Below are positions 10,546 through 19,259 of a stretch of DNA of 64,000 nucleotides, one piece after another. The notes beneath the pieces are model-generated. The model was not told the origin of the DNA, did no database searches, and saw nothing but the letters and a program-made list of their open reading frames with translations. Every line of letters starts with the position of its first letter. Within the stretch, counting starts at the first letter, position 1. The translations under genes and the position numbers were made by a program. Source of the DNA: Deltaproteobacteria bacterium (GTDB lineage Bacteria > Myxococcota_A > Polyangia > GCA-2747355 > JADLHG01); the NCBI GenBank assembly GCA_020848905.1, contig JADLHG010000018.1, positions 62,001-126,000 on the forward strand, read 5' to 3'.

Positions 10546-12099
10546 TCAGGCCGCCCCCTTCTCCCCGAACCAGGCGTAGAAGCGCTCGAGCTGGGCCTTC
10601 CGCTCCGGCTCCAGGTACTCGAAGTTGTGGCCGCGGTCGATGATCTCCCAGAAGTCCCGGTCCTTCACGGCCAGCAGCTCGTCCCGGATGCTGGCCAGTC
10701 GCTCGGGCCGCTCGTGCTCCATGTCGCGGAAGATGAGCCGCGCCAGCTCCTCTCCCTCGCGCAGCAGGTAATAGGTGGCGAGCTTGAGCTGCGCTTTACG
10801 CACCCCGCGGAGCGAACGCTCCTCGGCCTCGGTCTCCGCCGCCTTGTCCACCTCGAGAAAGGTCTGCAGGAGCTTCCGCTCGTCGGAGAAGCCCACCTGG
10901 TGCGCCACCTCGCAGAGCGCGCAGAGGTCGTAGGCGGCGGTCTCCGTGACGAAGGGGAGCCCCGCGGCGCTGGCCGTCTGGCCGTAGTACTTGAAGTAGG
11001 CACCGAGCTCCAGCACCTCAGCGCCCCACCCGGCGCGCGCCAGCCCCTCCGCGAGCTGCCGGTACTGGTGCAGCACGTTGTAGGCCGTGCGCACGTCGCG
11101 GCGGTTGATCGTCGCGCGCAGGTAGGTGTTGAAGAACTTGATCGTGAGCCGCAGGACCGGCCGGTCTCCCGCCTGGAGCGCCGTCTCTCCGATGTAGCGC
11201 GAGTCGATCCCCACCAGCTCGGCGAGCTCCGCCATGCGGTTCAGCGACTCGTTGAAGATGGTCTGGTACTGACGGAGCACCTTCCACTCGAGCCAGGTGC
11301 GCTGCTCGAGGAGCTCCGTGTGGCTCGCCGCGCCGAGCACCACGAAGTCCGGGTTGCTTCGAAGCGCCTCGCCGAGCTCGAACCACTCGGCCTCGAGGCG
11401 CTGCTTCTCGGCCACGTAGCGGGTGCAGAGGTCCTTCAGCGCGTCGACGCTGCGCGAGGCGATGATGCGGTCCTTCTGCGCCACGGCGTTCACCGCGACG
11501 TCGGCCAGCTGCTCGATCCCCTGGAGCACGCGCCCCTGCCGGAGCGCCCCCGGCGCGGCCTCGCGCGCGAGCGCCTCGGCCAGCGAGTGCTCCTGCAGGC
11601 GCGCCACCACGCGCTCCGGCTCGAGGAAGGCGAAGACGTAGCTGAAGTACGGAATGAGCAGGAGCACGGCGGCGGTCATCATCACCAGCGTGACGACGAT
11701 CAGCACGTGCGGCGTGTAGGTCCGGTGCACGGCGAAGGTGGCCCAGATGGCGTGGATGGAGGTCACGACGAAGAAGCTGAGCAGGAGCAGGTTCGTGCGG
11801 TCGCGGAAGAAGAGCTCCGTCACGCGCGGTGTGTACCGCGTGGCCGAGAGCTGCAAGATGATCGACACCACCGTGATGGCGATACCGAGGATCGCCACCA
11901 CCACCTCGGGGAGGTTGCCGAGGGCGCTCTGCATATCCTCGGCGCTGTAGCGGGCGAGCGCGCCGAAGACGCCGACCCCCCGGCCGCCGCTCAGGAGCTG
12001 GTCCGCGCCGAGCAGCAGCCCGAACCAGGCCAGCGCTACGCCGCCGAGGAGGAGTACCGGGTAGAGCCAGATCTTCCGTCGCTCGAGCGCCTGGGCCAT
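10546..12099 (-). CDS. DUF2254 family inner-membrane protein
   Basis: 517-residue membrane protein of unknown function. Four hydrophobic helices lie in the first ~175 residues: KIWLYPVLLLGGVALAWFGL, VVVAILGIAITVVSIILQLS, LLLLSFFVVTSIHAIWATFA and VLIVVTLVMMTAAVLLLIPY. The block LQLSATRYTPRVTELFFRDR matches the DUF2254 signature of a membrane-exit helix followed by a Phe/Arg-Asp-Arg loop. The remaining ~340 residues are a soluble, helical, Glu/Arg-rich C-terminal region. The frame remains open further upstream, but that part is low-complexity shadow; the ATG at 12099 begins the hydrophobic domain. It is transcribed away from coaX, leaving a 94-base divergent spacer. Confidence 0.82.
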   Translation of the reverse strand: MAQALERRKIWLYPVLLLGGVALAWFGLLLGADQLLSGGRGVGVFGALARYSAEDMQSALGNLPEVVVAILGIAITVVSIILQLSATRYTPRVTELFFRDRTNLLLLSFFVVTSIHAIWATFAVHRTYTPHVLIVVTLVMMTAAVLLLIPYFSYVFAFLEPERVVARLQEHSLAEALAREAAPGALRQGRVLQGIEQLADVAVNAVAQKDRIIASRSVDALKDLCTRYVAEKQRLEAEWFELGEALRSNPDFVVLGAASHTELLEQRTWLEWKVLRQYQTIFNESLNRMAELAELVGIDSRYIGETALQAGDRPVLRLTIKFFNTYLRATINRRDVRTAYNVLHQYRQLAEGLARAGWGAEVLELGAYFKYYGQTASAAGLPFVTETAAYDLCALCEVAHQVGFSDERKLLQTFLEVDKAAETEAEERSLRGVRKAQLKLATYYLLREGEELARLIFRDMEHERPERLASIRDELLAVKDRDFWEIIDRGHNFEYLEPERKAQLERFYAWFGEKGAA

Positions 12100-12193
12100 C
12101 GGGCCGAACGATAGCGTGCTTCCGGGCCGCCTCACAACGGCCGTGCCGCGTGCCGCGCGATTGGGTAGGATGCACCGCGGAGGTGACGACGCG

Positions 12194-12961
12194 ATGCTGC
12201 TCACCGTGGACATCGGCAACACCAACACCGTGCTCGGGCTCTTCGACGGGAGTCGGCTCGTCGACCACTGGCGGATCGCCACCTCCGAGGAGCGCACCTC
12301 CGACGAATACGCCATCGCGCTCCACGCGCTCTTCGAGCTCAGCGGCGTGCGTCCGGTCATCGACGCGTGCATCCTCGCGTCCGTGGTACCCGACGCCGTC
12401 CGCGCTGTGCTCCAGGCGCTGAAGGGGCGCTTCGGCGTGGAGCCCCTGCAGGTCGGGCCCGGCCTGAAGACCGGCATGCCGATCCTCTACGAGAACCCGA
12501 AGGAGGTGGGGGCCGACCGCATCGTCAACGGCGTGGCGGCGTACGAGCGCTATCGCAGCGGCGTGATCGTCGTGGACTTCGGCACCGCCACCACCTTCGA
12601 CTGCGTGAGTCCGCACGGGGAATATCTGGGCGGCGTGATCGCCCCCGGGGTGACCATCAGCGCCGACGCCCTCTACCGGCACGCCGCGAAGCTCCCGCGC
12701 GTGGAGGTGGCCCGGCCCGCGCGCGTCGTCGGCCGCAACACCGTGGCGAGCATGCAGTCCGGTCTCTTCTACGGTTACGTCGGACTCGTGGACGGGGTGG
12801 TGACGCGAATGGTGCAGGAGCTCGACTTCACGCCGCGGGTCATGGCCACGGGGGGACTCGCGCGCCTCATCGCCGCCTCCTCCTCGACGATCGAGGAGAC
12901 CGACGAGCTCCTCACGTTGACCGGACTCCGGATCCTCTTCGAGCGCAACCGTGCCGCTTGA
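12194..12961 (+). CDS. coaX: Type III pantothenate kinase
   Basis: First step of CoA synthesis (pantothenate to 4'-phosphopantothenate), by an acetokinase-fold enzyme that needs a monovalent cation. 255 residues, the usual size. Motifs: DIGNTNTVLGLF (phosphate-1 loop), VGADRIVNGVAAYERY, VVDFGTATTFDCV (phosphate-2) and GGVIAPGVTISADALYRHAA. The ATG at 12194 is chosen over the upstream in-frame GTG because GGAGGTGA lies 8 bases before it and DIGNTN must be near the N-terminus. The biotin ligase birA, often next to coaX, is not here. Confidence 0.96.
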   Translation: MLLTVDIGNTNTVLGLFDGSRLVDHWRIATSEERTSDEYAIALHALFELSGVRPVIDACILASVVPDAVRAVLQALKGRFGVEPLQVGPGLKTGMPILYENPKEVGADRIVNGVAAYERYRSGVIVVDFGTATTFDCVSPHGEYLGGVIAPGVTISADALYRHAAKLPRVEVARPARVVGRNTVASMQSGLFYGYVGLVDGVVTRMVQELDFTPRVMATGGLARLIAASSSTIEETDELLTLTGLRILFERNRAA

Positions 12962-13040
12962 CTGGCTTTTCTTTTCGATCTAACAACATTTGCCCGGCAA
13001 CTATTCGAGCAGTGCGTACTCGTCAGACGGTGTTCTAGCC

Positions 13041-13058
13041 GCGGGGCCGAGGCCCCGC
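13041..13058 (+). other. Perfect inverted repeat in the leader of the EF-G-like gene
   Basis: GCGGGGCC-GA-GGCCCCGC, an eight-base perfect palindromic arm pair, lies 20 bases upstream of the EF-G-like start codon. In RNA the likely fold is a six-pair stem with a six-base loop. No U-tract follows, so it is not a standard terminator of coaX. It could be an operator or a leader hairpin close to the ribosome site GAGGGA. Confidence 0.5.
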
Positions 13059-13078
13059 CAGCGAGGGAAACAGCCGCG

Positions 13079-15175
13079 ATGAAGAAATACGACTCGAAGG
13101 ATGTGCGTACCTTGGCCTTCGTCGGCCACGGCAAGTGTGGAAAGACCTCGCTGGCGGAGGCGTTTCTATTCGACACGAAGGCGACCACGCGCCTCGGCAA
13201 GGTCGACGACGAGTCGTCGAACCTGGACACGGAGCCCGAGGAGCTCAAGCGAAAGTCGAGCCTCCAGTGCGCCGTCGGGAGCTGCGAGTGGAAGAAGGTC
13301 AAGATCAACTTCATCGACACGCCGGGTGACGGGAACTTCGTGGCCGACGCGGAGCTCGGCACCTCGGCCGTGGATGCGGCTATCGTGGTGGTGAGCGCCC
13401 CCGACGGTGTGCAGGTGGGGACCGAGCGAGCCTGGGAGATCGTGAACCGGCTCGGGCTGCCCCGCGTGGTCTTCCTCAATAAGGTGGACCGCGAGCGCGC
13501 CAACTTCGAAACCGCGCTGAAGGACGTGCGCGAGGTCCTCTCCGACAAGGCCGTCGCGCTGCAGATCCCGATCGGGCAGGAGGGCGCCTTTGCCGGCGTC
13601 GTGGACCTGCTGAGCCTCAAGGCCTACACCTTCACCGACGAGGGGCGTCAGATGACCGTCGGGGATGTGCCGGCCAACCTGACCGCCGCCGCCTCCGCCG
13701 CGCGCGAGCAGCTCATCGAAGGGATCGCGTCGAGCGACGACAAGCTGATCGAGAAGTACCTCGAGACGGGCGAGCTCTCCGAGGAGGAGATCACGAAGGG
13801 CCTTTCGGGCGCGATCCTGGCGGGGACCATCGTGCCCGTGCTCTGCGGCTCGGCCACGCGCAACCTCGGCGTGCAGCCCCTCATGGATGTGATCGCGAAT
13901 ACCTTCCCGTCGCCGCTCGACCGTCCGCCCACCGTGGGCGTGGATGCGGCCGGCGCCGAGGTGGCGCGCAAGGGGGACCAGAACGAGCCCTTCTCCGCGC
14001 GGGTCTTCAAGGTCATCAGCGCGGACATCGGCAAGATCGCCCTCTGTCGCGTGATCTCGGGGACGCTCCATTCGGACGCTACCGTGCTCAACCCCCGGAA
14101 GGGCTCCAAGGAGCGTGTGGGCACGCTCTACACGCTGATCGGCCGGAAGCGGGAGAACCTCACCGAGGCCGTGGCGGGGGACGTGATCGGTCTGGCCAAG
14201 CTGAAGGACACGAAGACCGGCGACACGCTCTGCGACGAGAAGTCGGTCATCACCTACCCGATGGTCAAGCTCCCCGAACCCGTGATCAGCTTCTCCATTC
14301 GCCCGAAGTCGAAGGGGGACGAGGAGAAGGTGGCCTCGCGCCTCGCCGATCTGATGGAGGAGGACCCCTCGCTCAAGCTCGACCGCGACCAGGTGAGCAA
14401 GGAGATCCTGCTCCGAGGCCTCGGGCAGATTCACATCGAGATGGCGGTCGAGAAGCTCCGTCGGCACGGCGTGGACGTCGAGCTCGCCGCCCCCAAGATC
14501 CCCTACCGCGAGACGATCCGCGGCAAGGCGGTGGACGTGGAGGGGAAGCACAAGAAGCAGAGCGGTGGGCGCGGCCAGTTCGGCGTGGTCTACATCGACA
14601 TGGAGCCCAAGCCCAAGGACAGCGAGGTGAAGGACGACCCGCTCGAGTTCGTGGACGCCATCTTCGGGGGCTCGGTGCCGCGGCAGTTCATCCCGGCGGT
14701 GGAGAAGGGGATCCGCGACCGCATGGCCCGGGGCGTCATCGCCGGCTATCCGGTGGTGGACATCCGCGTGACGCTCAAGGACGGCAAGTACCACGACGTG
14801 GACTCCGACGGGCGGTCGTTCGAGCGCGCCGGGTCGAAGGGTTTTCAGGAGGCCTTCCGGCAGTCGACCCCCGCGCTCCTCGAGCCGATCATGAACCTCG
14901 AGGTGACCTGTCCCGACGAGTACATGGGAGACATCATCGGCGACGTGAGCAGCCGGCGCGGGAAGGTGCTGGGGACCGACACCAAGGGGCGCAGTCTGGT
15001 GATCAAGGCGATGGTCCCCCTCGCGGAGCTCCTGAAGTACGCCATCGACCTGGAGTCGATCACCGCCGGGCGCGGCGCCTTCACCATGTCCTTCGCGCAT
15101 TACGACGAGGTCCCGGGCAACCTCGCCGAGAAGATCATTGCCAACGCCAAGATGGCGGCCGAGGAAGACGATTAG
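13079..15175 (+). CDS. EF-G-like translational GTPase (EF-G-2 type)
   Basis: 698-residue five-domain EF-G paralog. G1 is FVGHGKCGKTSL (residues 14-25) rather than the AHIDAGKTT of canonical EF-G. G3 is IDTPGDGNF, with Asp84 where canonical EF-G has the catalytic His of DTPGH. G4 is NKVD (134-137). Domains II-V follow: RVISGTLHSD in II, LGQIHIEMAVEKLRRHGVD in III, the domain IV stretch GRGQFGVVYIDMEP, and EPIMNLEVTCPDEYMGDIIG in V. The GHGK-type P-loop and altered G3 place it with EF-G-2/EF-G-like proteins, which bind GTP but whose role in translocation or stress is unsettled. The main fusA is expected elsewhere. RBS GAGGGA; the next gene starts 10 bases after its stop. Confidence 0.9.
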   Translation: MKKYDSKDVRTLAFVGHGKCGKTSLAEAFLFDTKATTRLGKVDDESSNLDTEPEELKRKSSLQCAVGSCEWKKVKINFIDTPGDGNFVADAELGTSAVDAAIVVVSAPDGVQVGTERAWEIVNRLGLPRVVFLNKVDRERANFETALKDVREVLSDKAVALQIPIGQEGAFAGVVDLLSLKAYTFTDEGRQMTVGDVPANLTAAASAAREQLIEGIASSDDKLIEKYLETGELSEEEITKGLSGAILAGTIVPVLCGSATRNLGVQPLMDVIANTFPSPLDRPPTVGVDAAGAEVARKGDQNEPFSARVFKVISADIGKIALCRVISGTLHSDATVLNPRKGSKERVGTLYTLIGRKRENLTEAVAGDVIGLAKLKDTKTGDTLCDEKSVITYPMVKLPEPVISFSIRPKSKGDEEKVASRLADLMEEDPSLKLDRDQVSKEILLRGLGQIHIEMAVEKLRRHGVDVELAAPKIPYRETIRGKAVDVEGKHKKQSGGRGQFGVVYIDMEPKPKDSEVKDDPLEFVDAIFGGSVPRQFIPAVEKGIRDRMARGVIAGYPVVDIRVTLKDGKYHDVDSDGRSFERAGSKGFQEAFRQSTPALLEPIMNLEVTCPDEYMGDIIGDVSSRRGKVLGTDTKGRSLVIKAMVPLAELLKYAIDLESITAGRGAFTMSFAHYDEVPGNLAEKIIANAKMAAEEDD

Positions 15176-15185
15176 GTACTGACGG

Positions 15186-16370
15186 ATGGCGCTGGACCTC
15201 ACCCCCCTCGAGCCCGAGCTGCTGAACGCCGGCCTGCTGCGCGTCGTGGGGCCTGCCGCGCCCGCTCCGGCGAAGATGATGGCCGCCAAGGGGCTGGCTC
15301 CCCTCGGTCCGAAGGACCTGGCGGTGGCCCTCTACCAGCTCAGTCGTGACGCGGACGCCAAGATCGCGCAGGCCGCCGCGGCGACGGCCGACGGTCTGCC
15401 GGAGAACATCCTCGCCGCGGCCCTCGGCGAGGCGCTCGATCCGCGCGTCCTCGACTTCTTCGCCACGCGGGTCAGCCGTCGTCCCGTCCTGGCCGAGCGG
15501 GTGCTGCTCAACCGCGCGGTGCACGACGAGACGCTCGTGACGCTCGCCGGGACGATGCAGGAGCGCGAGCTGGAGATCCTCGCCGGGAACCAGGAGCGCA
15601 TCCTGCGCTGCCCGGCGATCGTCGAGGCCGTCTACTTCAACAAGTCGGCGCGGATGTCGACGGTGGATCGCCTGCTCGAGCTGGCGGTCCGTCACGGTCT
15701 CGTGCTCCCTCGCGTCCCGCACTACAAGGAGCTCGCGGCCAGCATCCTAGGCCACGCGCTGCCGACCGCCGGGACCGCCGCCGCCGCGACCGAGGAGGGG
15801 GAGGAGGAGCTGCTGGAGCTGCCGCCGGAGGACCTGGCGGCCAGCTTCGGCGCGCCGTCGTCGATGGACGAAGACGCGATGGATGCCCTCTTCTCGTCGG
15901 CCTTCGAGGAGGGGTTCGAGGGCGGGGCGGTGGGGAACCTCGAATACGAGGGGGAGGCCCAGGTCGACGAGAAGGGGAAGAAGCTCTCCGACCTGCCGAT
16001 CAACGCCAAGATCCGGCTGGCCACGATCGGCTCGCAGTCCCACCGCGCGGTCTTCATCCGGGACTCGAACAAGCTCGTGTCGATGGCGGCGATCCAGTCG
16101 CCGGCGGTGAACGAGCAGGAGGCGGGGCGCTACGCCTCGAACCGCGGGCTCAGCGAGGAGGTCATCCGCTACATCGCGACTCGCAAGGAGTGGCAGAAGA
16201 GCTATCAGATCAAGCTCGCCCTGGCCAACAACCCCAAGTGCCCGCTCGGGCACGCGCTGCGCATCTTGCCCCACCTGCGACCGGCCGACCTTCGGACCCT
16301 CTCGCGCTCGAAGAACATCCCCGCCGTCCTGGCCAAGGCGGCCAAGGAGCTCGCCTCCAGACGCTCGTGA
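15186..16370 (+). CDS. Conserved protein of unknown function, helical repeats with acidic linker
   Basis: 394-residue, Ala/Leu-rich, probably cytoplasmic protein with no signal or membrane helix. Residues 1-200 look like HEAT/LRV-type helix pairs (DPRVLDFFATRVSRRPVLAE, ERELEILAGNQERILRCPAI). Residues about 205-275 are a Glu/Asp-rich linker. Residues 280-394 form a second compact helical part with INAKIRLATIGSQSHRAVFI, a RDSNKLVSMAAIQSPAVNE block, and a RKEWQKSYQIKLALANNPKC block followed by LPHLRPADLRTLSRSKNIP. I recall similar RKEW..YQIK..L..NPK proteins as widespread hypotheticals in deltaproteobacteria, without assigned function. It lies 10 bases after the EF-G-like gene and probably shares its transcript. 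No catalytic motif is seen. Confidence 0.75.
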   Translation: MALDLTPLEPELLNAGLLRVVGPAAPAPAKMMAAKGLAPLGPKDLAVALYQLSRDADAKIAQAAAATADGLPENILAAALGEALDPRVLDFFATRVSRRPVLAERVLLNRAVHDETLVTLAGTMQERELEILAGNQERILRCPAIVEAVYFNKSARMSTVDRLLELAVRHGLVLPRVPHYKELAASILGHALPTAGTAAAATEEGEEELLELPPEDLAASFGAPSSMDEDAMDALFSSAFEEGFEGGAVGNLEYEGEAQVDEKGKKLSDLPINAKIRLATIGSQSHRAVFIRDSNKLVSMAAIQSPAVNEQEAGRYASNRGLSEEVIRYIATRKEWQKSYQIKLALANNPKCPLGHALRILPHLRPADLRTLSRSKNIPAVLAKAAKELASRRS

Positions 16371-16422
16371 GGGCTACAGGGCCCTGCGTGCTCTCGGGAC
16401 GTCGGTGGTGTAGCGTTACTCC

Positions 16423-16959
16423 ATGGAAGGCAAACGCTCCGCCGTCGGCACGATCGTCCTGGCGGCGGTGCTCGTCCTGCTGCTCCTCAACGTGGTGTCG
16501 CTCTCGCGGCGCTGCGCTCCCATAGGAGGGCCGGGGATCGGTACCGAGGCGCCGGACTTCACCCTGCCCACGCCCACCGGCGAGCCCGTGAAGCTCTCCG
16601 CCCTGCGCGGTCAGGTCGTGCTCCTCGATTTCTGGGCCACCTGGTGCGGCCCCTGCCTGCGCAAGCTGCCCTGGCTCGAACAGGTCCAGGAGGCGCTCGG
16701 GCCCCGCGGGTTAAAGGTGCTCGCGGTCAACGTCGAGGGGAACGCCCCCATGCTCCAGCAGTTCCTCCAGCGTCGCGGCGGCAAGCTCTTCGCGCTGGTG
16801 GACGACGGCGCGGTCGCGGCGCAGTACGGCGTGCAGACCATCCCGCACGTGGCGCTGGTGGATCGTCGCGGGGTCGTCCAGCACGTCCAGGTCGGTGGTC
16901 GCGGCACCGGCGAGCTGCGCGCGGCGATCGATCGGGCGCTGGCCGAGCCGGCGAAGTAG
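16423..16959 (+). CDS. Membrane-anchored TlpA/ResA-like thioredoxin-fold protein
   Basis: 178-residue disulfide oxidoreductase, probably facing the periplasm. An N-terminal helix (VGTIVLAAVLVLLLLNVVSL) serves as signal anchor. The thioredoxin domain begins GTEAPDFTLPTPTGEPVKLS. Its active site is FWATWCGPCLRKLP (CxxC, normally used for reduction of apocytochrome c or other exported thiols). The cis-Pro loop is TIPHVALVDRRG. The 52-base gap after the preceding unknown gene is compatible with one transcript. No cytochrome c maturation gene is near, so the substrate is unknown. Confidence 0.9.
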   Translation: MEGKRSAVGTIVLAAVLVLLLLNVVSLSRRCAPIGGPGIGTEAPDFTLPTPTGEPVKLSALRGQVVLLDFWATWCGPCLRKLPWLEQVQEALGPRGLKVLAVNVEGNAPMLQQFLQRRGGKLFALVDDGAVAAQYGVQTIPHVALVDRRGVVQHVQVGGRGTGELRAAIDRALAEPAK

Positions 16960-16991
16960 GGTTCGCGGATCTCGGCGGCGCCGCGTCGACT

Positions 16992-18413
16992 TCAGCGTGA
17001 CGTTGCGCCGCGTCCCGAGTCGCCGCCGTCCGGCGCGTGCTCTTCGGCCTGCTCGATCGAGGCCACCAGATCGTAGTCGCTGCACTTGATCACGCGGGCC
17101 CGCACGACCTCCCCCGGCTGGGCCGTGCCGTCGGTCAGGATCACGACGCCGTCGATCTCCGGGGACTGCCCCCCGTGCCGCCCCTGCAGCAGGAACTCGC
17201 TCTCCTCGCTCGGGCCGTCCACCATGACCTCGAGGACCTCGTCGCGCAGGCGCTTGAGCCGCCGGCGGCTGATCTTGCGCTGCAGCGCCATCACCTCCTT
17301 GGCGCGCGCGCGGGCCACCTTCTCCGGCACCGCGTCGGGTAGATCGTGCGACGGCGTGCCCTCCTCGGGCGAGAAGGGGAAGACCCCGACATGGTCGAGC
17401 TCCACCTCCTCGAGAAACGCGAGGAGCCGGGCGTGGGCGGCGTCGGTCTCCCCCGGGTGGCCGGTGAGCAGGGTGGTGCGGATGGCGACCTTCGGCATCG
17501 CCTCGCGCAGGAGGGCGATCGTCTCGCGCACCTTCTTCTCCCCGTACCCGCGACGCATGCGCCGCAGGACCTCGTCGTCCACGTGCTGCAGCGGCATGTC
17601 GATGTAGGGGGCGACCTTCGGCAGCGTGGCCATGGCCTCGACGAGTCGCCGGTCCACCGCGGAAGGGTAGGTATAGTGCAGGCGGATCCAGACCAGGCCC
17701 TCGAGGCTGCTCAGCGCCTCGAGCAGAGCGACGAGGTCCGTCTCCTGCTCCCCCGCGAGGTCGCTTCCGTAGACGGTGGTGTCCTGGGCCACGAGGATGA
17801 GCTCCCGTACCCCCGAGGCGACGAGCGTGCGCGCCTCCTCGAGAAGCGACGGGAGGGTCCGGCTGCGCTGCGCGCCGCGCATGAGCGGGATGATGCAGAA
17901 GGCGCACGGCCGGTTGCACCCCTCCGAGATCTTCAGGTGCGCGGTGTGCGCGGGCCCGAGGAGCTGGCGTCCGAACTCCGCCTCGGCGAGGCCCTCGGGT
18001 CGTCCCACCGCGAGCCGGGCCTCGTCGCGCCGCGAGAGGATCTCGCCGAGGCGCGGCAGGTCGCTCGTGCCGAGGAAGTGGTCGACCTCGGGGAGCTCGC
18101 GCGCCAGCTCCTCCGGGTAGCGCTGCGACAGACACCCGGTCATGACGAGCGTGCGGCAGCGTCCGGTCTCCTTGTGGCGCGCCAGCTCGAGCACCGTCTC
18201 GACCGACTCCTGCTTCGCGGGTCCGATGAACCCGCAGGTGTTCACGACGATGACCTCCGAGTCGGCCGGGTCGGCCACGAGGCGCATGCCTTGGCCGGTC
18301 GCGAGCGCCACCATGCGTTCGGTGTCGACGCGGTTCTTCGGGCAGCCGAGCGACACGAAGTGAATCGTGCGTCCGCGCGATTCGGGGTCAGACAGCTTGC
18401 GGCCCTCGTCCAT
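16992..18413 (-). CDS. rimO: Ribosomal protein S12 (Asp) methylthiotransferase
   Basis: Radical-SAM enzyme that adds a methylthio group to the conserved Asp of ribosomal protein S12. 473 residues. The N-terminal UPF0004 domain has its three cluster cysteines at 24 (SLGCPKNRVD), 60 (VVNTCGFIG) and 94 (MTGCLSQRY). The radical-SAM CxxxCxxC is at 166/170/173 (SEGCNRPCAFCIIP). The TRAM domain follows at the C-terminus (VDGPSEESEFLLQGR...GEVVRARV). SLGCPKN and GCLSQRYP, rather than the MiaB equivalents, make RimO the better call than the tRNA enzyme MiaB. The ATG is preceded by AAGGACGAGCG. Convergent with the TlpA-like gene, 32 bases apart. Confidence 0.95.
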   Translation of the reverse strand: MDEGRKLSDPESRGRTIHFVSLGCPKNRVDTERMVALATGQGMRLVADPADSEVIVVNTCGFIGPAKQESVETVLELARHKETGRCRTLVMTGCLSQRYPEELARELPEVDHFLGTSDLPRLGEILSRRDEARLAVGRPEGLAEAEFGRQLLGPAHTAHLKISEGCNRPCAFCIIPLMRGAQRSRTLPSLLEEARTLVASGVRELILVAQDTTVYGSDLAGEQETDLVALLEALSSLEGLVWIRLHYTYPSAVDRRLVEAMATLPKVAPYIDMPLQHVDDEVLRRMRRGYGEKKVRETIALLREAMPKVAIRTTLLTGHPGETDAAHARLLAFLEEVELDHVGVFPFSPEEGTPSHDLPDAVPEKVARARAKEVMALQRKISRRRLKRLRDEVLEVMVDGPSEESEFLLQGRHGGQSPEIDGVVILTDGTAQPGEVVRARVIKCSDYDLVASIEQAEEHAPDGGDSGRGATSR

Positions 18414-18460
18414 CGCTCGTCCTTGTCATCCCCAGGCCCGTCCGGTAGGGTTGGGTTCTC

Positions 18461-18655
18461 ATGCCCCCGCTCTTCGGTAAATGCGCGATGTGTAGCAAGG
18501 AGATCTTCCGAGGGCAGACCTACTATCGCTGCACGGTCTCGGCCTGCAACAGCGGTCGCCTGAAACTCGTCTTCTGCAGTCCGGCCTGCTGGGACGCGCA
18601 CCTGCCGACCGCTCGCCATCGCAAGGCGGCCTTTACCGACCACGTCGCCGAGTAG
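18461..18655 (+). CDS. Small Cys-rich, probably zinc-binding protein
   Basis: 64 residues. Cysteines are spaced as in a treble-clef or zinc-ribbon fold: KCAMC near the N-terminus, YYRCTVSAC in the middle, and FCSPACWDAHLPTARH at the end, which resembles MYND/HIT-type CxxxCW endings. Likely a structural zinc protein in the cytoplasm; partner unknown. It starts 47 bases from the divergent rimO start. The start has only a weak ribosome site (GGTAGGG), but Cys pairing and codon usage support a real gene. Confidence 0.7.
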   Translation: MPPLFGKCAMCSKEIFRGQTYYRCTVSACNSGRLKLVFCSPACWDAHLPTARHRKAAFTDHVAE

Positions 18656-18799
18656 TGCCACGCGCCTCCCCGGGGCGTCAAGGCGACGGTCTTTCTCCCG
18701 CTCGAAGGATGCAGCGCGCCGCCCGGCCCGCACACGGCTGCGGACGGTGGGCCGCGCTTCTGCTATATCGTGGCCAACCGTCACCGGAGGATTGCGATC

Positions 18800-19249
18800 A
18801 TGTTGAAGGAATTCAAGGCCTTCATAATGCGGGGGAACGTGGTCGACATGGCCATCGGCATCATCATCGGGGCCGCGTTCAACAAGATCGTCTCGTCGTT
18901 CGTCTCCGACGTGCTCACGCCGCCGCTCGGGCTCCTGCTGGGCAAGATCGACTTCTCGAGCCTTTTCGTCAACCTGACGGGCAAGCCCGCCGCGAGCGTG
19001 GCGGCGGCGAAGGCGGCCGGGATACCGACGGTGAACTACGGCCTGTTCATCCAGGCGGCCATCGACTTCGTGATCATGGCCTTCGTGCTCTTCCTGGTGG
19101 TGAAGGCGATGAACCGCTTGCGGAAAAAGGAGGAAGCGGCGCCGGCGAGCACGCGCGAGTGCCCTCGCTGCACCTCGGCTATCGCGCTCAAGGCCAGCCG
19201 TTGCCCCCATTGCACCTCGGAGGTGGAGCCGGCCGCCACGGGGGCGTAG
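18800..19249 (+). CDS. mscL: Large-conductance mechanosensitive channel MscL with C-terminal zinc ribbon
   Basis: Pentameric inner-membrane safety valve opened by membrane tension. 149 residues. The N-terminal core is canonical: [20 protein letters not shown], the TM1 pore helix with [19 protein letters not shown], and TM2 [20 protein letters not shown]. The periplasmic loop is Ala/Lys-rich. After TM2 and the RLRKKEE cluster there is an added ribbon CPRC-(11)-CPHC (about 122-139) in place of the usual short helical bundle end. The ATG at 18800 is preceded by GGAGG at 8-9 bases and fits the MscL N-terminus; an in-frame ATG ten codons earlier is rejected. A TATATC hexamer about 35 bases upstream could be a -10. 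Confidence 0.95.
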   Translation: MLKEFKAFIMRGNVVDMAIGIIIGAAFNKIVSSFVSDVLTPPLGLLLGKIDFSSLFVNLTGKPAASVAAAKAAGIPTVNYGLFIQAAIDFVIMAFVLFLVVKAMNRLRKKEEAAPASTRECPRCTSAIALKASRCPHCTSEVEPAATGA

Positions 19250-19259
19250 CGCGCGCCGC

